Assembly: GCA_014526335.1 (NCBI GenBank)
Contig: JACTAT010000037.1
Span: 4,578,026-4,642,025 of the forward strand
DNA: 64,000 bases
Reading direction: 5' to 3'
Source of the DNA: Chrysaora quinquecirrha
Taxonomy: Eukaryota > Cnidaria > Scyphozoa > Semaeostomeae > Pelagiidae
Shown: positions 32,382 to 44,363 of the stretch, one piece after another
Position numbering within the stretch: position 1 is the stretch's first letter
Layout: each line of letters begins with the position of its first letter
The notes under the pieces: model-generated
What the model saw: only the letters and a program-made list of their open reading frames with translations
Databases searched by the model: none
What the model was told of the DNA's origin: nothing
Translations under genes and position numbers: made by a program

Positions 32382-33264
32382 CAGTTTTCCAAAATAAATC
32401 TCCATTGTCGAAAATTCTACCAAAATTATTGTCATAAATATAGTATCAAAATATCATGGAGACAAAGGACCGCGGTGTACAGAGGTCGCAAGAAGCTACA
32501 GGACAAACGGATTCAACTGGACCTTACATTCAAGAGAGCTAGACTTCTGAGACTTGCGAAAGAGAAGGCCAAAGAGGATGCTGAAGTTGATTTTGTTCTT
32601 GTAGATGTCAACTGCCACGTGGGAATCAAAACAAAGGGAGGTGATTTTAAGTTTTTTGACAATGAATTTCAGTTTAAGTCGACACTGGAGGAATTAGCCT
32701 AACTTCTAAATTAATCCTTACACCTTTGAGTTTATGTTGTTGTTTAAAAGTATGTCTACCCTCATAACTAACATATGACTCATGTTGGCAATACTCAAAT
32801 TATTCATTTCTAGAGTTTACGTAAATTTTTGCCAGGCACTCGGTGAGGCAATTTTCAACAGGCAACACTTGTTTTTCTTATTCTCCGTAAATTTCAATTC
32901 CTTTTTTTTTTCGTGCAACAAACATGCTTTTCAGTCCCCTGAATATTCGAATTCGCGTTATGAAACAAAAGAAATTCATTAGAGCAGAAATTCCATGAAA
33001 TGAAAATGAACATTACCCTGAAGATGAAGACGAACAAAAACCCGTATCAAGCACAAGCACGGTGAACCATGCAAAATCCATGTTGTGCTTGGGAGGGAGA
33101 TAGCTTCGTTATTTCATGTTTATTTGTATTATTCGTTAATTATCTTGTTAGTACTTGTCCCGTGTCAAATGTTTCCCCTGCTAGGTTCGTGAATCAGTTT
33201 TCCAGTGTTCGAAAGAGCTTTTGTATTTATTTACGCAAAATATGTATGAGAAGATCCGTATTTG

Positions 33265-34257
33265 ATGATGCAGGTTGATATAAGTCAATGTTGGGCAGCA
33301 ATTGGTACGTTCCATTTGTCTTCCTTCACAAGTAGACAAATGCGCCGTTTCTCATTCCTTTTGACGATATTAACGATCCTAAGGTTCTTCCTGTTTTGCG
33401 GCTTTTTCGTAATATTATCAGTCTTCCTATTACCCTTTTCCTTTATCATCCAAGTCCTTGCAGAGTGCACGTTTCACCTCATTATACTTAGAGCATTGAC
33501 AGTCGAACGTCTTCCTCATGTTTACGGGTACCCCTATGCATTATTTTTTCTGTACTACATGTTGCATATGCAATGGATCACGCACAGGACCATATTACTA
33601 AGTGGTGATGTTGAGAGCAATCCTGGTCCAAACTTAAATACTTTTAATTTTTGTACTTGGAATCTAAACAGTATCATTGCACATGACTTCACCAGAATTT
33701 CCCAAATTGAGGCATACAATTCAATCTATAATTATGACCTTATAGGAGTTGTTGAGACTCATCTAGACAGCACAGTTGATGTCTGTAATGTGATGCTAGA
33801 TGGATATACATTCATTAATGATAACCATCCACTAAATGTAAAACGGGGAGGTGTTGGGTTGTATATAAAAGATTCTTTTCCAGCTACAAATAGACCTGAC
33901 ATTGCCACACTTCCTAAATGTATCGTTTGTGAAATTAAACTGAACCGGAAAAAGTACTTTTTTCAACCATTTATAGAAGTCCCAGTCAGAGTGCAACAGA
34001 GTTACGTGATTTCATGGAAAATTTTGAGCAAATGTTATCCAAGATGGCTGCTGAGAATCCTTACTGCATAATTATTACCGGAGATTTTAATGCCTGCTCC
34101 CCTCAGTGGTGGGAGAACGACCTGGAAAATGATGCAGGAAAATCCCTTGAGCCGTTCATCGCGGAGCTTGGGCTCCAACAGCTAATTTTTGAACCAACTC
34201 ATTTTATTGGTGAATCCAGATCATGTATCGATCTGATATTAACGGATCAGCCCAATC
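33265..34257 (+). pseudogene. ORF2 of LINE C, first piece: hydrophobic leader, 2A, endonuclease
   Basis: The N-terminus has two hydrophobic stretches (about residues 30-75), then a 2A peptide, then an APE-type endonuclease starting FCTWNLNS, with VETHLDS as the Mg-binding Glu region, GGVGLYI, GDFNACSPQWW (about 34081) and SCIDLILTD (about 34222). A one-base gain in a T run near 33957 shifts the frame, so the part after YFF reads in the next frame. hAT copy 2 cuts the gene within the codons after LILTDQPN. The rest is at 39745-42381. Confidence 0.87.
33586..33630 (+). other. 2A translational-recoding peptide in LINE C ORF2
   Basis: The peptide ILLSGDVESNPGP matches the 2A consensus D(V/I)ExNPG|P. 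Such peptides make ribosomes skip one peptide bond between Gly (codon 33625-33627) and Pro (33628-33630), releasing the upstream leader from the enzyme. 2A-like sequences at this position are known in CR1/L2-type LINEs of several invertebrates, where the leader can also act as a targeting signal. The upstream hydrophobic stretches fit that. Confidence 0.92.
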
Positions 34258-34467
34258 CAGTGGCGGAAATTGTGGGGGTTTGGGGGGGCAACTGCCCCCC
34301 CCCAAACACAAATCTGTCGGAAAATATGTGTTTTTGTCGGAAATTTTGAAGTTTTGTAAGTGAGAAGATTTTCTTGTTCACTACCAGTCTTGCAAGGAAA
34401 TTCGGAAGGCGGGTCTTTCGGGTCTTTCGCAAATTGATTAGTCACAAAGGACAAAGCAATAAAAGCA

Positions 34468-34546
34468 ATTAACAACCCAAGAATTTAGATTTTGATGGAC
34501 TGCTTAGACAGACCAGACCCGATTTCATCAGACTACTATTGTGATT
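34468..34546 (+). other. Captured LINE A fragment within hAT copy 2
   Basis: The 79 bp starting ATTAACAACCCAAGAATTTA match LINE A2 at 15327-15405 (end of ORF1 and the following region) with one difference. In A2 the matching segment lies close to the left inverted-repeat arm. Here it directly abuts the same arm. Confidence 0.85.
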
Positions 34547-34548
34547 GC

Positions 34549-34739
34549 CCATCCTAGGACGTGAGACCCCTGAGACCTTTAGGACCATTAAAGTACTGAT
34601 ATCAAAAAGGACCGTTAACACCAGAGGGTATTCGCCTTCTAAGCACAATAGAAGATCGCAGTACGCTGTCAGTCCAGGTTTTCTTAGTAGTGGTACTTCC
34701 GCTAGTTGGCTGCCTGCCCTCTCTTACGTCTCTCAGTAG
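34549..34739 (+). repeat. Left arm of inverted repeat (hAT copy 2)
   Basis: It corresponds to 15475-15673 but lacks the outermost GGCATACCGTAAAAACC part. It is inverted relative to 35834-36042. Confidence 0.82.
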
Positions 34740-35833
34740 TCAATATTTTTAATTATTGATTTTTTTTTGTTTGATTAAATACCCCACTGTCTTAGAGCTA
34801 TGGCCCAACAAAAACATTTCTTTTCAGGTTAATGCAATTTTTTAAGTTTCGATAGATGTCTGTTATTTTAGCACTTTTTTTGGCTGTCTGCCTTCAGGTA
34901 TTTCAGTCTCAATTTATATCAATTTCCCTTTATTTGCCTTTATTGCAGCGAAGACATTTCTTTGGGATTTCTGTTTGGCTAAAACAATGTTATGTAGCGA
35001 CCGAAACAAAATAAGTTTTAGGAGAAGAGATTTGCTGTTGACTTCTATTTATCACAGCATGATTAGAGCCAGAGCACATGTCGAAAATTGGCTTGATTTG
35101 ATGGGATTTGAGGCGGTTTGTTATGTTTTGGTGGACAGTACAGCGAGAAAAAAGCCAATAGAAAACTTGAGGGTGAGGTTACTACCTATTGACTTTCGAG
35201 TGACTTTCACAAGAAGCTCCATTTTTTTACTTGTCAAATCAAGAACATCTAGTTATTGATGTCCTTTGATTCGAGGGATATTTCACGTTTCAAAAAGATT
35301 TTTACTAAGACAACAGGATTTCCAAAGATTTCTGTGAAAACGATAGCTTTCCAAGCAAGGATGTACGAGATTTTCAAGGACTGAATTGCCCCTCAGTTCG
35401 ATTTCTTAAAATGCGCAAGATAATTTATACGAAACATAGGTATCGTGAATTGTCGACGTAAAGTAGAGGTGCGATGCTGCAATGCAGAAATGGATAAGAT
35501 TTATGAAATTTTCACAAAAGAACAAAGCAAGTTTCGAAAAACTGTTTCAAGATTTTTTGTTTCAAAATCAGAATTTTCTCAAAAGCAAACCAGACCAAAA
35601 CAAGACTTTGTTGGGTGATTCTTCGTTTGGCCTAGCGATGCAATATGTAAGCTTATGGATTTGAATGAAAAGCGGCTACGACAGCTGCACACCTTGATAA
35701 TATCTCAAGAGCCCAGAATCTAGTTTTAAGGCATCTATCGATGCTTAAAAATGCATTAAACTGAAAAGAAATGTTTTTATTTGGACCGACAGTTAGCTAT
35801 TCAAACAACAAAGATTAATTAATAAAAAGTATT

Positions 35834-36042
35834 GACTGAGAGACGCAGGAGAAGGCAAGCAGCCAAATAGCGGAAGTATCGCTACTAAGAAACACCGGAC
35901 TGACAGCCTACTGCGATCTTCTATTGTTCTTAGAAGGCGAATACCCTCTGGTGTTAACGGTCCTTTTTGATGTCAGTACTTAATGGTCCTAAAGGTCTCA
36001 GGGGTCTCACGTCCTAGGGTCTGGTTTTTACGGTATGCCGCC
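35834..36042 (-). repeat. Right arm of inverted repeat (hAT copy 2), full
   Basis: It runs from GACTGAGAGACGCAGGAG to GGTTTTTACGGTATGCC and is the longest version of the arm in the window. It directly precedes the region upstream of the hAT transposase exon 1. Confidence 0.82.
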
Positions 36043-36246
36043 TACGTCAGAATGTCAATGGGTGTTGACATTTTAACTTCCTCGCCTGAGGTTCTTACAT
36101 GGAAATAATGTCATATTCATCAGATTGTTCTGACTCAGCCTTTCATTCTACATGTGTCTGTCGGTGCTCAGTTGTTGGTCTGTTCTGTTCTTTGTTCTCA
36201 AAAGTAAAAAAGTTATATAATATACTAGGATATAATATAATGTAGA

Positions 36247-39200
36247 ATGCCTCCTAAGCCAAAACGACAAAAAGTTCAATGCTTGGAGTGCTCAAGGACC
36301 TTCGACAGTGACTTTAGATCACGACATAATGAGCGTTACCATAAAATAATGCTAAATGAGAGAAAGCACACCAGGTACAAGATTGCTGGAGCCCCGGCGA
36401 ACCCATTCGAGGTTGGTTTACGATTTTTATTTGTTTGTGTTTAAGTTTTCTAACTATTTTTTATTGCATTTTACATACGTTAGTATAAGAAACTCATTTG
36501 TATAAGAAATCTGTACCCAAAAAAAACAACTTTGTAAGAAACTAGTCCCTAAAATAGAAAACCGTAGTATACCTATCATCAGCTGCAAACTAAAGAAACT
36601 GATAGAGATGGTAAACTGATAGAGACTGGTAGAGACGGTATGAGAAGGTAATTTGACACTAGATTGTGTGATACTTGTAAAGGCAAGTTAATCGTAAACA
36701 AAGTCCTTTCTTCTTCAGGTAAAAATTCAACCAGCCCTCTTAGTACCACCAGAGAAACTTTTGGCACCAGTATGTAGCTCTGAAAACAGAAAGCCTGAGC
36801 GCGAGTTGTCTGAAAAACAGGATGTGCCTTTGAACAGTGAATCGGGGAATGTCAAAGAGAAAGAGGATAATACGCAAGAAGAGCTGAAACCATCTTCTCA
36901 AGAAAACAGCATGGTAGTATCGGTAAGAGGTACTTTGGTGTTTCAGTAATGACTCAAGCCCATTACAACTTGTGAGAATTGCCTATAAATAGTGGCATAA
37001 CTGTGACGAAGATTTTGGGGGTCTCTAGAACCTTGAAGCCTTATACATAATTCTCGTAAGAAGTAGAGCGTAAAAAACAAATTTGTGCCGTGTGCCCACT
37101 TTGGTCGGTTGAAAGTGCGCATGTACCAACCAGTGCATTACACTTCTGAGATAATGAAATATATTTGTTGTATATACAACTGTAGTAAAAATTTCGTTTC
37201 AGGAAAACATTTCTGCAGGGAAACATCAAGAGAAAAATTTCAAGTCACTAGTAAATACAAACGAGAAGTTCCCAACCGACCCTGCCTTGTACGAATATCG
37301 AGAAATTCAAAAAAATGAGAAGTTGCGAGAAGAACTGTGCCGTTTAGGACCTTGTCAGCCACATGAGTACGATCGTCAAGCCTTTGAAAGTAAGCTGGAT
37401 AAATCAACTCGATCATTTCAAGACACGTGGTACCATGATGCCAAAAGGGTGAAAGGAAAACTTCCAAAACAAAAGAGACTGGCTTGTCTATTCTCCAAGG
37501 AAGGGCGTATGTTTTGCTTTTGGTGTATGCTGTTTATTCCAGAAACGACACCATACTATGAAGATAACTGGACACAAGTTGGAGTTTCGAACTGGAAGAA
37601 GGGAATTCAGAAGATTAAAGAGCACGAGACTGCAGATATTCATTTAGAAGCAGCATTCAAATACTCCTACTTTATATCAGGACAAAACATCAAAACCTGC
37701 TTTTCCAAGAGTGCAAAATTGTTTATCAGCAAACGGAAGAAAAAGTCGAAGAAAACAGAAGAGCAATGACAACTATCTTCGAAGTAGTTTTGTGTCTTGC
37801 TCCTCAAAACCTACCTTTTCGTGGTCATGACGAAAGTAAATTGTCCAGTAACAGAGGTAATTTCAAAGAAATTATTGATCTTGTCGCAAAGTATGACCTG
37901 GCACTCAAAGACAATTAAAGGATAATCCAAAGTATGGTAATAATCTTGGAAACATTTCTCACTTATAAAGATGTGGTTTCAACCACAGGCAAATTTTTAT
38001 TTGACACCTTGCAGAACCTGCTTGATGAAAGTGATCTCAACATCAAAGATATAAGAGGTTTTGGTACAGATGGAGCTGCGAATATGCTTGGTGAATACCG
38101 AGGGTTAAAATCCAGAGTTGGCGAGGTCAACCCTCTTGCAAAGAACGTACACTGTGCATGCCATGTTATCAACTTGATACTAGTACAGGCTTGTACAGGA
38201 AACGTTAAAATTAAAGTATTTTGTGCCAACTTGGAGGAATTATATGCATTTATTGAGGCAAGTCCAAAGCGTCACGACCACTTCAAAAGAATTCAAAAAG
38301 AAATGTCCATCACACCTGTAAGGTCTTTGAAACGACATGCGAGCACGAGATGGGAATCACATAGCAAAGTTTTAGCAAACGTGAAAGAAACATACCCTGC
38401 AATTATAACAATGCTTGAAGAAGTCATTCAAGAAGAAAATTCTGCTGATGTTTTAACGAAAGCAAATGGACTTCTTAATTTTGCCAAAGAATTCGAATTC
38501 ACGTTGATGACGGTGGTTTTCAGCGAAATACTGCAAATCACCAATAAACTAAGTAAATCACTTCAAGCAAATGAAATTTTGATCTGAGTGAAGCATTTCT
38601 GCAAATAGACTCATGCATAAAAGAATAACAAGCATTAAGAAGTGATGCAAAGCTGGAAGGTTTTATTGAAAAAGCCACAGCACTCAAAAGGAAGCAGATA
38701 CGGAAACATGGTTTGCGAAAAGAGATACCGTAAAAGAAAGCGACATTTTGACGAATTGGCCTCTGATGAGAACCCAACCGACCCAAAAGTGGCCTTCAAG
38801 AAAGATGTGTATTTTTTCGCATTGGATATCATAAAACAGCAGATGTCGGACCGGTTTGACAAACATAGAGACCTGCTTGCATCATTCTAATGCTTGACGC
38901 CTGACAGTCTTCTTACTAAGACAGCAGCTGAAAACAAGGGCAGATTGGAAATAATATTGAGGGAGTATGGAACAAGAAATGGTTCCGGGGATATTTGTGA
39001 TGAAGATGATGAAATTTACATGAATATTCCATTTTTCAAACGAGATTTAAGGAAAGTAATGGTGTTAAAATTCCAAAGAAAGTTCGTTATGCTGTTCAAA
39101 AGAAGAAACGGAAGATATTTAAATGGAAAGAGCAGCAATTTCTTTGCAAGTCGCCAAAGGATGTTTTCGAATTTCTATTCACATCAAAGCTCTACAAAAC

Positions 39201-39441
39201 ACTACCAAACCTTTACAAATTGTATCAGCTCTTTTTGACCATACCTGTAACAACAGCTGAAACAGAGCGGTCATTTTCCAAGCTCAAGCTAATCAAAACT
39301 CACCAGAGGTCAACAATGAAACATCAGCGAACAAATGACCTGGCTGTTATATCCATCGAAAGACAAAGATCTATCGAGATTGGCAAGGCCCTTGATATAT
39401 TTGCATCGATGAAAGATAGAAGGAAGGATTTCATTTTATAG
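36247..39441 (+). pseudogene. hAT transposase (ZMYM1-like), copy 2, same deletion
   Basis: It has the same order of parts as copy 1: finger exon at 36247, exon 2 at about 36720-36921, exon 3 from about 37203, TTF-like motif, second-Asp region FGTDGAANML (about 38060), and hATC domain at about 39235-39440. It shares copy 1's loss of the segment with the first catalytic Asp and its stop near 38587, and has a few private frameshifts (for example near 37910, 38685 and 39020). The two copies are near-identical, so both derive from one already defective source moved by transposase supplied elsewhere. Confidence 0.85.
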
Positions 39442-39744
39442 AGGCAAATGAAAAGAACAGCATACATAATACTAGCGTTTTTTCTTTTGTTCATATGAAA
39501 TATTTTCGATATTGCGCAGTCACTTAAATGTATCTTTGCTTGTCACACATGCAACAATCAAATTGAACAATGGTTCAATTATTATTTCTGACTTGGTGCA
39601 TTCTTCTTTTATTGCGTGTTAGGATAGGTTGAAAGCAAATAGCAGTTTTGCCAAGTTACCTTTTTTACCAGAGAATTTTGTCGGAAAATTTCAGCTATTT
39701 GCCCCCCCCCAAGAAATTTTTGAATTTCCGCCACTGGCCCAATC

Positions 39745-42381
39745 TTTTTATCGACTCTGGAGTTCATCCTTCGCTTCATGAACAATGCCATCACCAAATT
39801 ACTTGGGGTAAACTGACAATGGAAAATTTGCCCCTCCCGCCATTCAAGCGAAACGTCTGGTCTTATAACAAAGCTAATATAGATTCATTAAGGGAAAGCA
39901 TTGAAATGTTTCGTTGGCGTGAAATTCTTGGTGAAATTGATTGCCCAAACTTGAAAGTGATAAAGCTTAATGAAATTCTGTTGAATATTTTCTCAAACTT
40001 TATACCCAATAAAACCATCACAGTTAGGCCTCAGCAGTCTCCTTGGATAACCCAGCATATTAAAAATTTCATACGCAAAAAGAATCTAGCTTATAGAAAT
40101 TTTGTGAAAAATGGTCAACCAGTTGATAAATTAGAGGGTATACAGAATATGATATCTCGAGGGACCAAGCTTATTGAAGATGCTAATCAAAAGTATTTGA
40201 TGGACGTTGGACGCATGCTATCAAATCCTAATACTGGAAGAAAATCTTACTGGTCACTGGTCAATAAGATCTTGAATAAGAACAAAATACCAATTATCCC
40301 CCCACTTTTAGAAAATGACATATTGGTCCTAGACTACTCTGCCAAGGCACAAATCTTTAATGATTACTTTGTTCTCCAATGTACAACCTTGAATACTGCA
40401 AGTGAAATTCCACCGGACTTTCAGCCAGAAACACCACCCCTCACAGATTTTCATATTTCCGATGAAAAAATATGAAAGATAATTCGATCATTGAACCCGA
40501 ACAAGGCTCATGGCTTGGACGAAATATCAGGTTGCATGATAAAAATATGCGACTGGACTCTAGTTCTGCCCCTGAAAATAATATTTGAAGCTTGTTTAGT
40601 CCATGGCATCTTCCCTGAAACTTGGAAAAGAGCAAATGTAGTACCTGTGCATAAAAAGAACAGGAAAAACTTGAAGGAAAATTACCGTCCAATATCTTTA
40701 CTTCCACTGTTTGGTAAAATCTTAGAGAAGTTAGTTGTTGATACTGTCTACGAGCACTTGATTTCAAACAATTTGCTGAACCCTAATCAGTCAGGATTTC
40801 GCCCGGGAGATTCGACAATTAACCAATTACTATCAATAGTACATACCATATCTAAAGCTTTTGACTGCAACCCAACACTTGACGTAAGATCCGTATACCT
40901 TGATATATCTAAACCATTTGACAGAGTGTGGCACAATGGTCTCATGTTTAAACTATGTCGCTGTGGTATCTCCAGTCAATTACTGTCTCTGATTCGAAAT
41001 TTTCTTACAGACAGAAAACAACGTACAGTGTTGAATGGCAAAGCATCTGACTGGGGAAATATCCTTGCCGGTGTCCCTCAAGGCTCCATATTAGGCCCTC
41101 TTTTCTTTTTAGTGTATATTGACGACCTAACTGACAACTTAAAATGTAACGTAAAACTTTTTGCAGATGATACATCGCTTTTCACCATTGTCCGTGACCC
41201 CATATTCGCCGCGAGTGATTTAAACCATGATTTGAATCTCATTAGACAATGGGCTAATAAATGGAAAATGTCTTTCAATCCAGACCCAACCAAACAAGCA
41301 GTCGAAATAACATTTTCGAGGAAAAAGAAACCTCTTGACCATCCACCCATCCTATTCAATGATACCCCAGTTTTAAAAGTTGAAGAGCACAAACATCTGG
41401 GATTCTCAGTTAGCTTTCAATGGTCATATCAAGTCAGCTATCTCTAAATCCAGACGAGGAATAGGAACGATTAAATACCTTTCGAAGTATCTACCTCGAC
41501 ACACCCTAAACAAACTTTATAAACTATACGTAAGAGCGCATCTAGACTACGGTGACATTATCTATCACATACCAGCCACGAAGTGCATATATAGTGAAAG
41601 TCTGAAACTAAATCATCTGATGGAAAAAATTGAATCCGTTCAATATTCTGCTGCATTAGCGGTAACTGGCGCATGGAAAGGCACTTCTCGAGAGAAACTT
41701 TATACCGAGCTTGGGTGGGAATCGCTCAACCTGAGACGTTGGAGCAGGCGTCTTGTTTTATTTTTCAAGTTGGTCAACAACCTAACACCTGAATATACAA
41801 GGCAGCCTATTCCACCTCTTCCACAATCCAACTATCGCCTCCGTAGACCATCTATAATTGGGCAAATACGTACAAGAACAATGAGTTTTGGTGCAAGCTT
41901 CAACCCAAACTGTCTTTCGGAATGGAATAAACTTGACTCGGAGATAAGACAATCGCCAACTGTGGGCATATTTAAAAAGAAACTATTTTCACTCATCCGT
42001 CCCCTTCCCAACCCTGTCTACAGCATCCACGATCCAAAAGGCTTGGTAATGCTAACACAACTTCGTGTGTGTCTAAGTAAGCTAAATCTTCACAAATTCA
42101 AACACCACTTTAAAGACACAGTAAATCCAATGTGTCTTATCAACGATGGGGTTGAGGACACGGAACACTTTTTGCTGCTCTGCCACAGCTATGATGCGCA
42201 AAGACAGGATCTTCTTGATACCGTCAGAAATATATTACAACCTCAAGGCTTATCAGACCTTTCTGATGAAGCTCTTCTTAAAATCCTACTCTATGGTGAT
42301 GAAAAGTTGCCAGTTATGTCCAATAGAATGATCCTTGAGGCTACATTAAAGTACATATATGCTACCGAACGCTTTGATTGA
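39745..42381 (+). pseudogene. ORF2 of LINE C, second piece (linker, RT, C-terminus)
   Basis: It continues directly from 34249 once the hAT element is removed. The RT shows LNPNKAHGLDEIS (about 40485), NYRPISLLPLFGK (about 40680), NPNQSGFRPGDST (about 40780), YLDISKPFDRV (about 40897), GVPQGSILGPLFF (about 41070) and FADDTS (about 41160). The C-terminal region has LYKLYVRAHLDYGDIIYH and a final C...H...LLCH motif. Breaks are an in-frame TGA at 40473-40475 and a frameshift near 41415. It ends at TGA 42379-42381, followed by a 205-bp 3' UTR. Confidence 0.9.
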
Positions 42382-42597
42382 ACCTATGCCTTCTTTACTT
42401 TATCATAAATGTTTTTTGTGTGTATTGCTGTAAATTTATCTTCTTGTATTGGTATTAGTATTCACTAGTATTAATATTTGTAATAAGTGCAGGGTTGCCA
42501 TGTATCTTCATGCTCCTTGCACTATCGTCTTGTTCTGTTATTTTGTTCGTGTAGTAAATTGTACAGTTTTTAGCTGAATTGATATAAAAAAAAAATG

Positions 42598-44272
42598 AAT
42601 AATTCTACATCATGGGCTGATATTGCTGAAGCTGCAGAGAAATTCAAACATGCTCAAGGTACAACTAATGTTACGCATGTGCTGAATCCACTACCACATT
42701 TAAAAGATCAAGACATCATTTCCATGGAAATCGCAGAAAATGAAACATCGAAAGTCCAAGAATCCCAAAATCCAGGTAATTCATTTGCTGATCGTTTAAA
42801 AAGAAACCAGTCTGAAAATACAAGTATTGCTTCACGAGGAATAAAATTTCATACATCTTCAAACACTTCACACACAGAAATAATTACAACCATACATAAA
42901 ACATTGAATAATCCATGTGCCATTTTACATCTTCAGCAAATGCCATCCAAACCTGGACATCAACATTGGAATGCTGTATTGTCATCTTCCCAATTGGTTG
43001 ACGTCCTCTTGTCAAAATCAGTCTTTCTTCCATCACAATCCCATCATCCATTGCCTATCACACCCATTCGTGCCCGTCCTACAATTATTACCATACCATT
43101 TGCATCTCCCGACATAAAAAATGAAGACATTATCGAACAACTTCAGCCACACGTTAATTCTCAACATTTGGCATCAACGTTACCAAGAATTCCCATCCAT
43201 ATCAACCGGCAAAAGGCTATGCACCATTTTTCCAAACCCAGAAAATCCATTACCACCCTTCATAATCATTTCAGGCCAAAAAATTCTCATCTCATATAGA
43301 GGGCGTCAACCAATTTGTATGCATTGCAACTCGACATATCACCTCACTTCGAACTGCAATCTGCGGGGTCTAAAGCTCTGCTTCCACTGTGGAGACGATG
43401 GGCACAACTACAGAGACTGTGACAGAAGACAAAACGGAGATAGGCCTACAACACACAACACTACATGTACACAACATTCTGACAGCGACATTGACACAAA
43501 CAGTGACGTTGACAACGTTGACGGTGACACTGTAATACTTTCCGACACTGACAGTTACATAGGCAGACCTCTTACACGTAGGCCTAAGTCTCGACTTAGG
43601 CCTTTACTTAGTGAGAGCGAGACAGAACAACAGGACGGACCTCCTGGACCTAGGTATAAGCTTAGGCCCTTGACATCAACATCAACAAATCAACAGGACC
43701 AAAACAAACAGGACGAGGAGAGTAAGAGTGATACTGTTGACGATGGCGATACCCAATTCGTCAGAAGCAGTGGTAGCGAGTCTGAGGACCCAAACTCCAT
43801 CCATGAAACATCAGACACAAATCAAAACCCCAATTCTCCAACTGCCGTCCCTCAGTCACAAATCCCTTCACACTCAATAATTCCAACTACTCCAACATCA
43901 CCACAAGCCACACAACAATCACAATCCATCCTTCCACAGAAACTAAATTTAAATCCCTCTTTCTCCACACCGCAAACAACTCAATCCTTCGATACCCCAA
44001 GTCCATCTACACAGAACATCATTACAACACCCATTTCATCCCCACTTTACAATCCATTCATTCAACATTCAAGAACACCAGAAATTGCAGCCAGTCTATT
44101 TAATTACTCAAATCCATCCACACAACTGCCACCAGCAGCATCACCACAAACACAGTCAAACCCTCAAAAAAGACCAATCTCATCATCATCATCCTGCACC
44201 ACAAAAACAAACAAAAGCAAAGACGAAACGAAAGCAAGAAAAAAGAAACATAAAAAAACAAACTCTCCTTAA
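42598..44272 (+). pseudogene. ORF1 of LINE B2, after LINE C insertion
   Basis: The first 16 codons (MDPSGNS...) are at 30453-30504. The remainder starts NNSTSWADIAEAAEK. It shares RGIKFHTS and the W-N-A-V-L block with B1 and B3. A frameshift at about 43150 separates this from the zinc-knuckle frame (43121-44272). Both knuckles are intact (CMHCNSTYHLTSNC and CFHCGDDGHNYRDC, about 43315-43425). The tail is Asp/Ser/Gln-rich, then Lys-rich, as in B3. It ends at TAA 44270-44272. Confidence 0.85.
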
Positions 44273-44363
44273 CGTAAATAATACCCTATTTCCCCTTCAC
44301 CTTCCTTTTTAATTAATTTTACATATTTTTGAAATGAATTATGCCCCAATTCCAAAATAGAAT

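Larger units (their letters stand above)
31256..32454. mobile_element. Insertion of four tRNA-like genes (one inverted, three direct)
   Basis: The insert is built from a unit of about 321-324 bp: a 73-bp tRNA-like gene plus a 250-bp spacer. One unit is inverted (31256-31610) and three run forward (31611-32454). The flanks CATCGAGACA (31246-31255) and CATGGAGACA (32455-32464) are a near-perfect 10-bp repeat, so it looks like an insertion event with target duplication. Joining the flanks restores LINE C ORF1. No protein is encoded. Confidence 0.8.
30762..32702 (+). pseudogene. ORF1 of LINE C, interrupted by the tRNA array
   Basis: ATG 30762 is in good context (GCCATGG). The first 80 residues form a coiled coil (KIEKLELKHAVYEAHF), followed by an RRM-like start (SRRACLRIYGIP) and a block with DRAHCIGKK. 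The frame is broken at about 31255 by the tRNA-bearing insertion and resumes at about 32465 with a typical C-terminal domain (RKKLQDKRI, FVLVDVNCHVGIKTK), ending at TAA 32700-32702. This layout matches L1-ORF1-like RNA chaperones. The 560 bp from 32703 to 33264 is a non-coding ORF1-ORF2 gap. Confidence 0.8.
34258..39736 (+). mobile_element. hAT element copy 2, complete ends, in LINE C ORF2
   Basis: The termini are CAGTGGCGGAAATTG and the inverted AATTTCCGCCACTG, each followed inward by G- or C-runs. The 8-bp duplication GCCCAATC (34250-34257 and 39737-39744) is typical of hAT. Removing the element and one duplicate restores ORF2. Inside are 210 bp of hAT 5' sequence, a 79-bp piece of LINE A, a ~200-bp inverted-repeat pair with 1.1 kb between, and a broken transposase gene. 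The stretch 34740-35833 has no recognisable gene. Confidence 0.92.
30505..42597 (+). mobile_element. LINE C (CR1/L2-group) inside ORF1 of LINE B2
   Basis: This second type of LINE has a 5' UTR (30505-30761), an ORF1 with coiled coil, an ORF2 with 2A peptide, APE endonuclease and RT, and an A-rich 3' end (about 42586-42597). The 7-bp repeat AATAATT flanks it (30498-30504 and 42598-42604), and joining the flanks restores a continuous LINE B ORF1. It hosts a tRNA-array insertion (31256-32454) and hAT copy 2 (34258-39736). RT sequence (NPNKAHGLDEIS, NYRPISLLP, QSGFRPGDST) places it near CR1, L2 or Crack. Confidence 0.88.
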
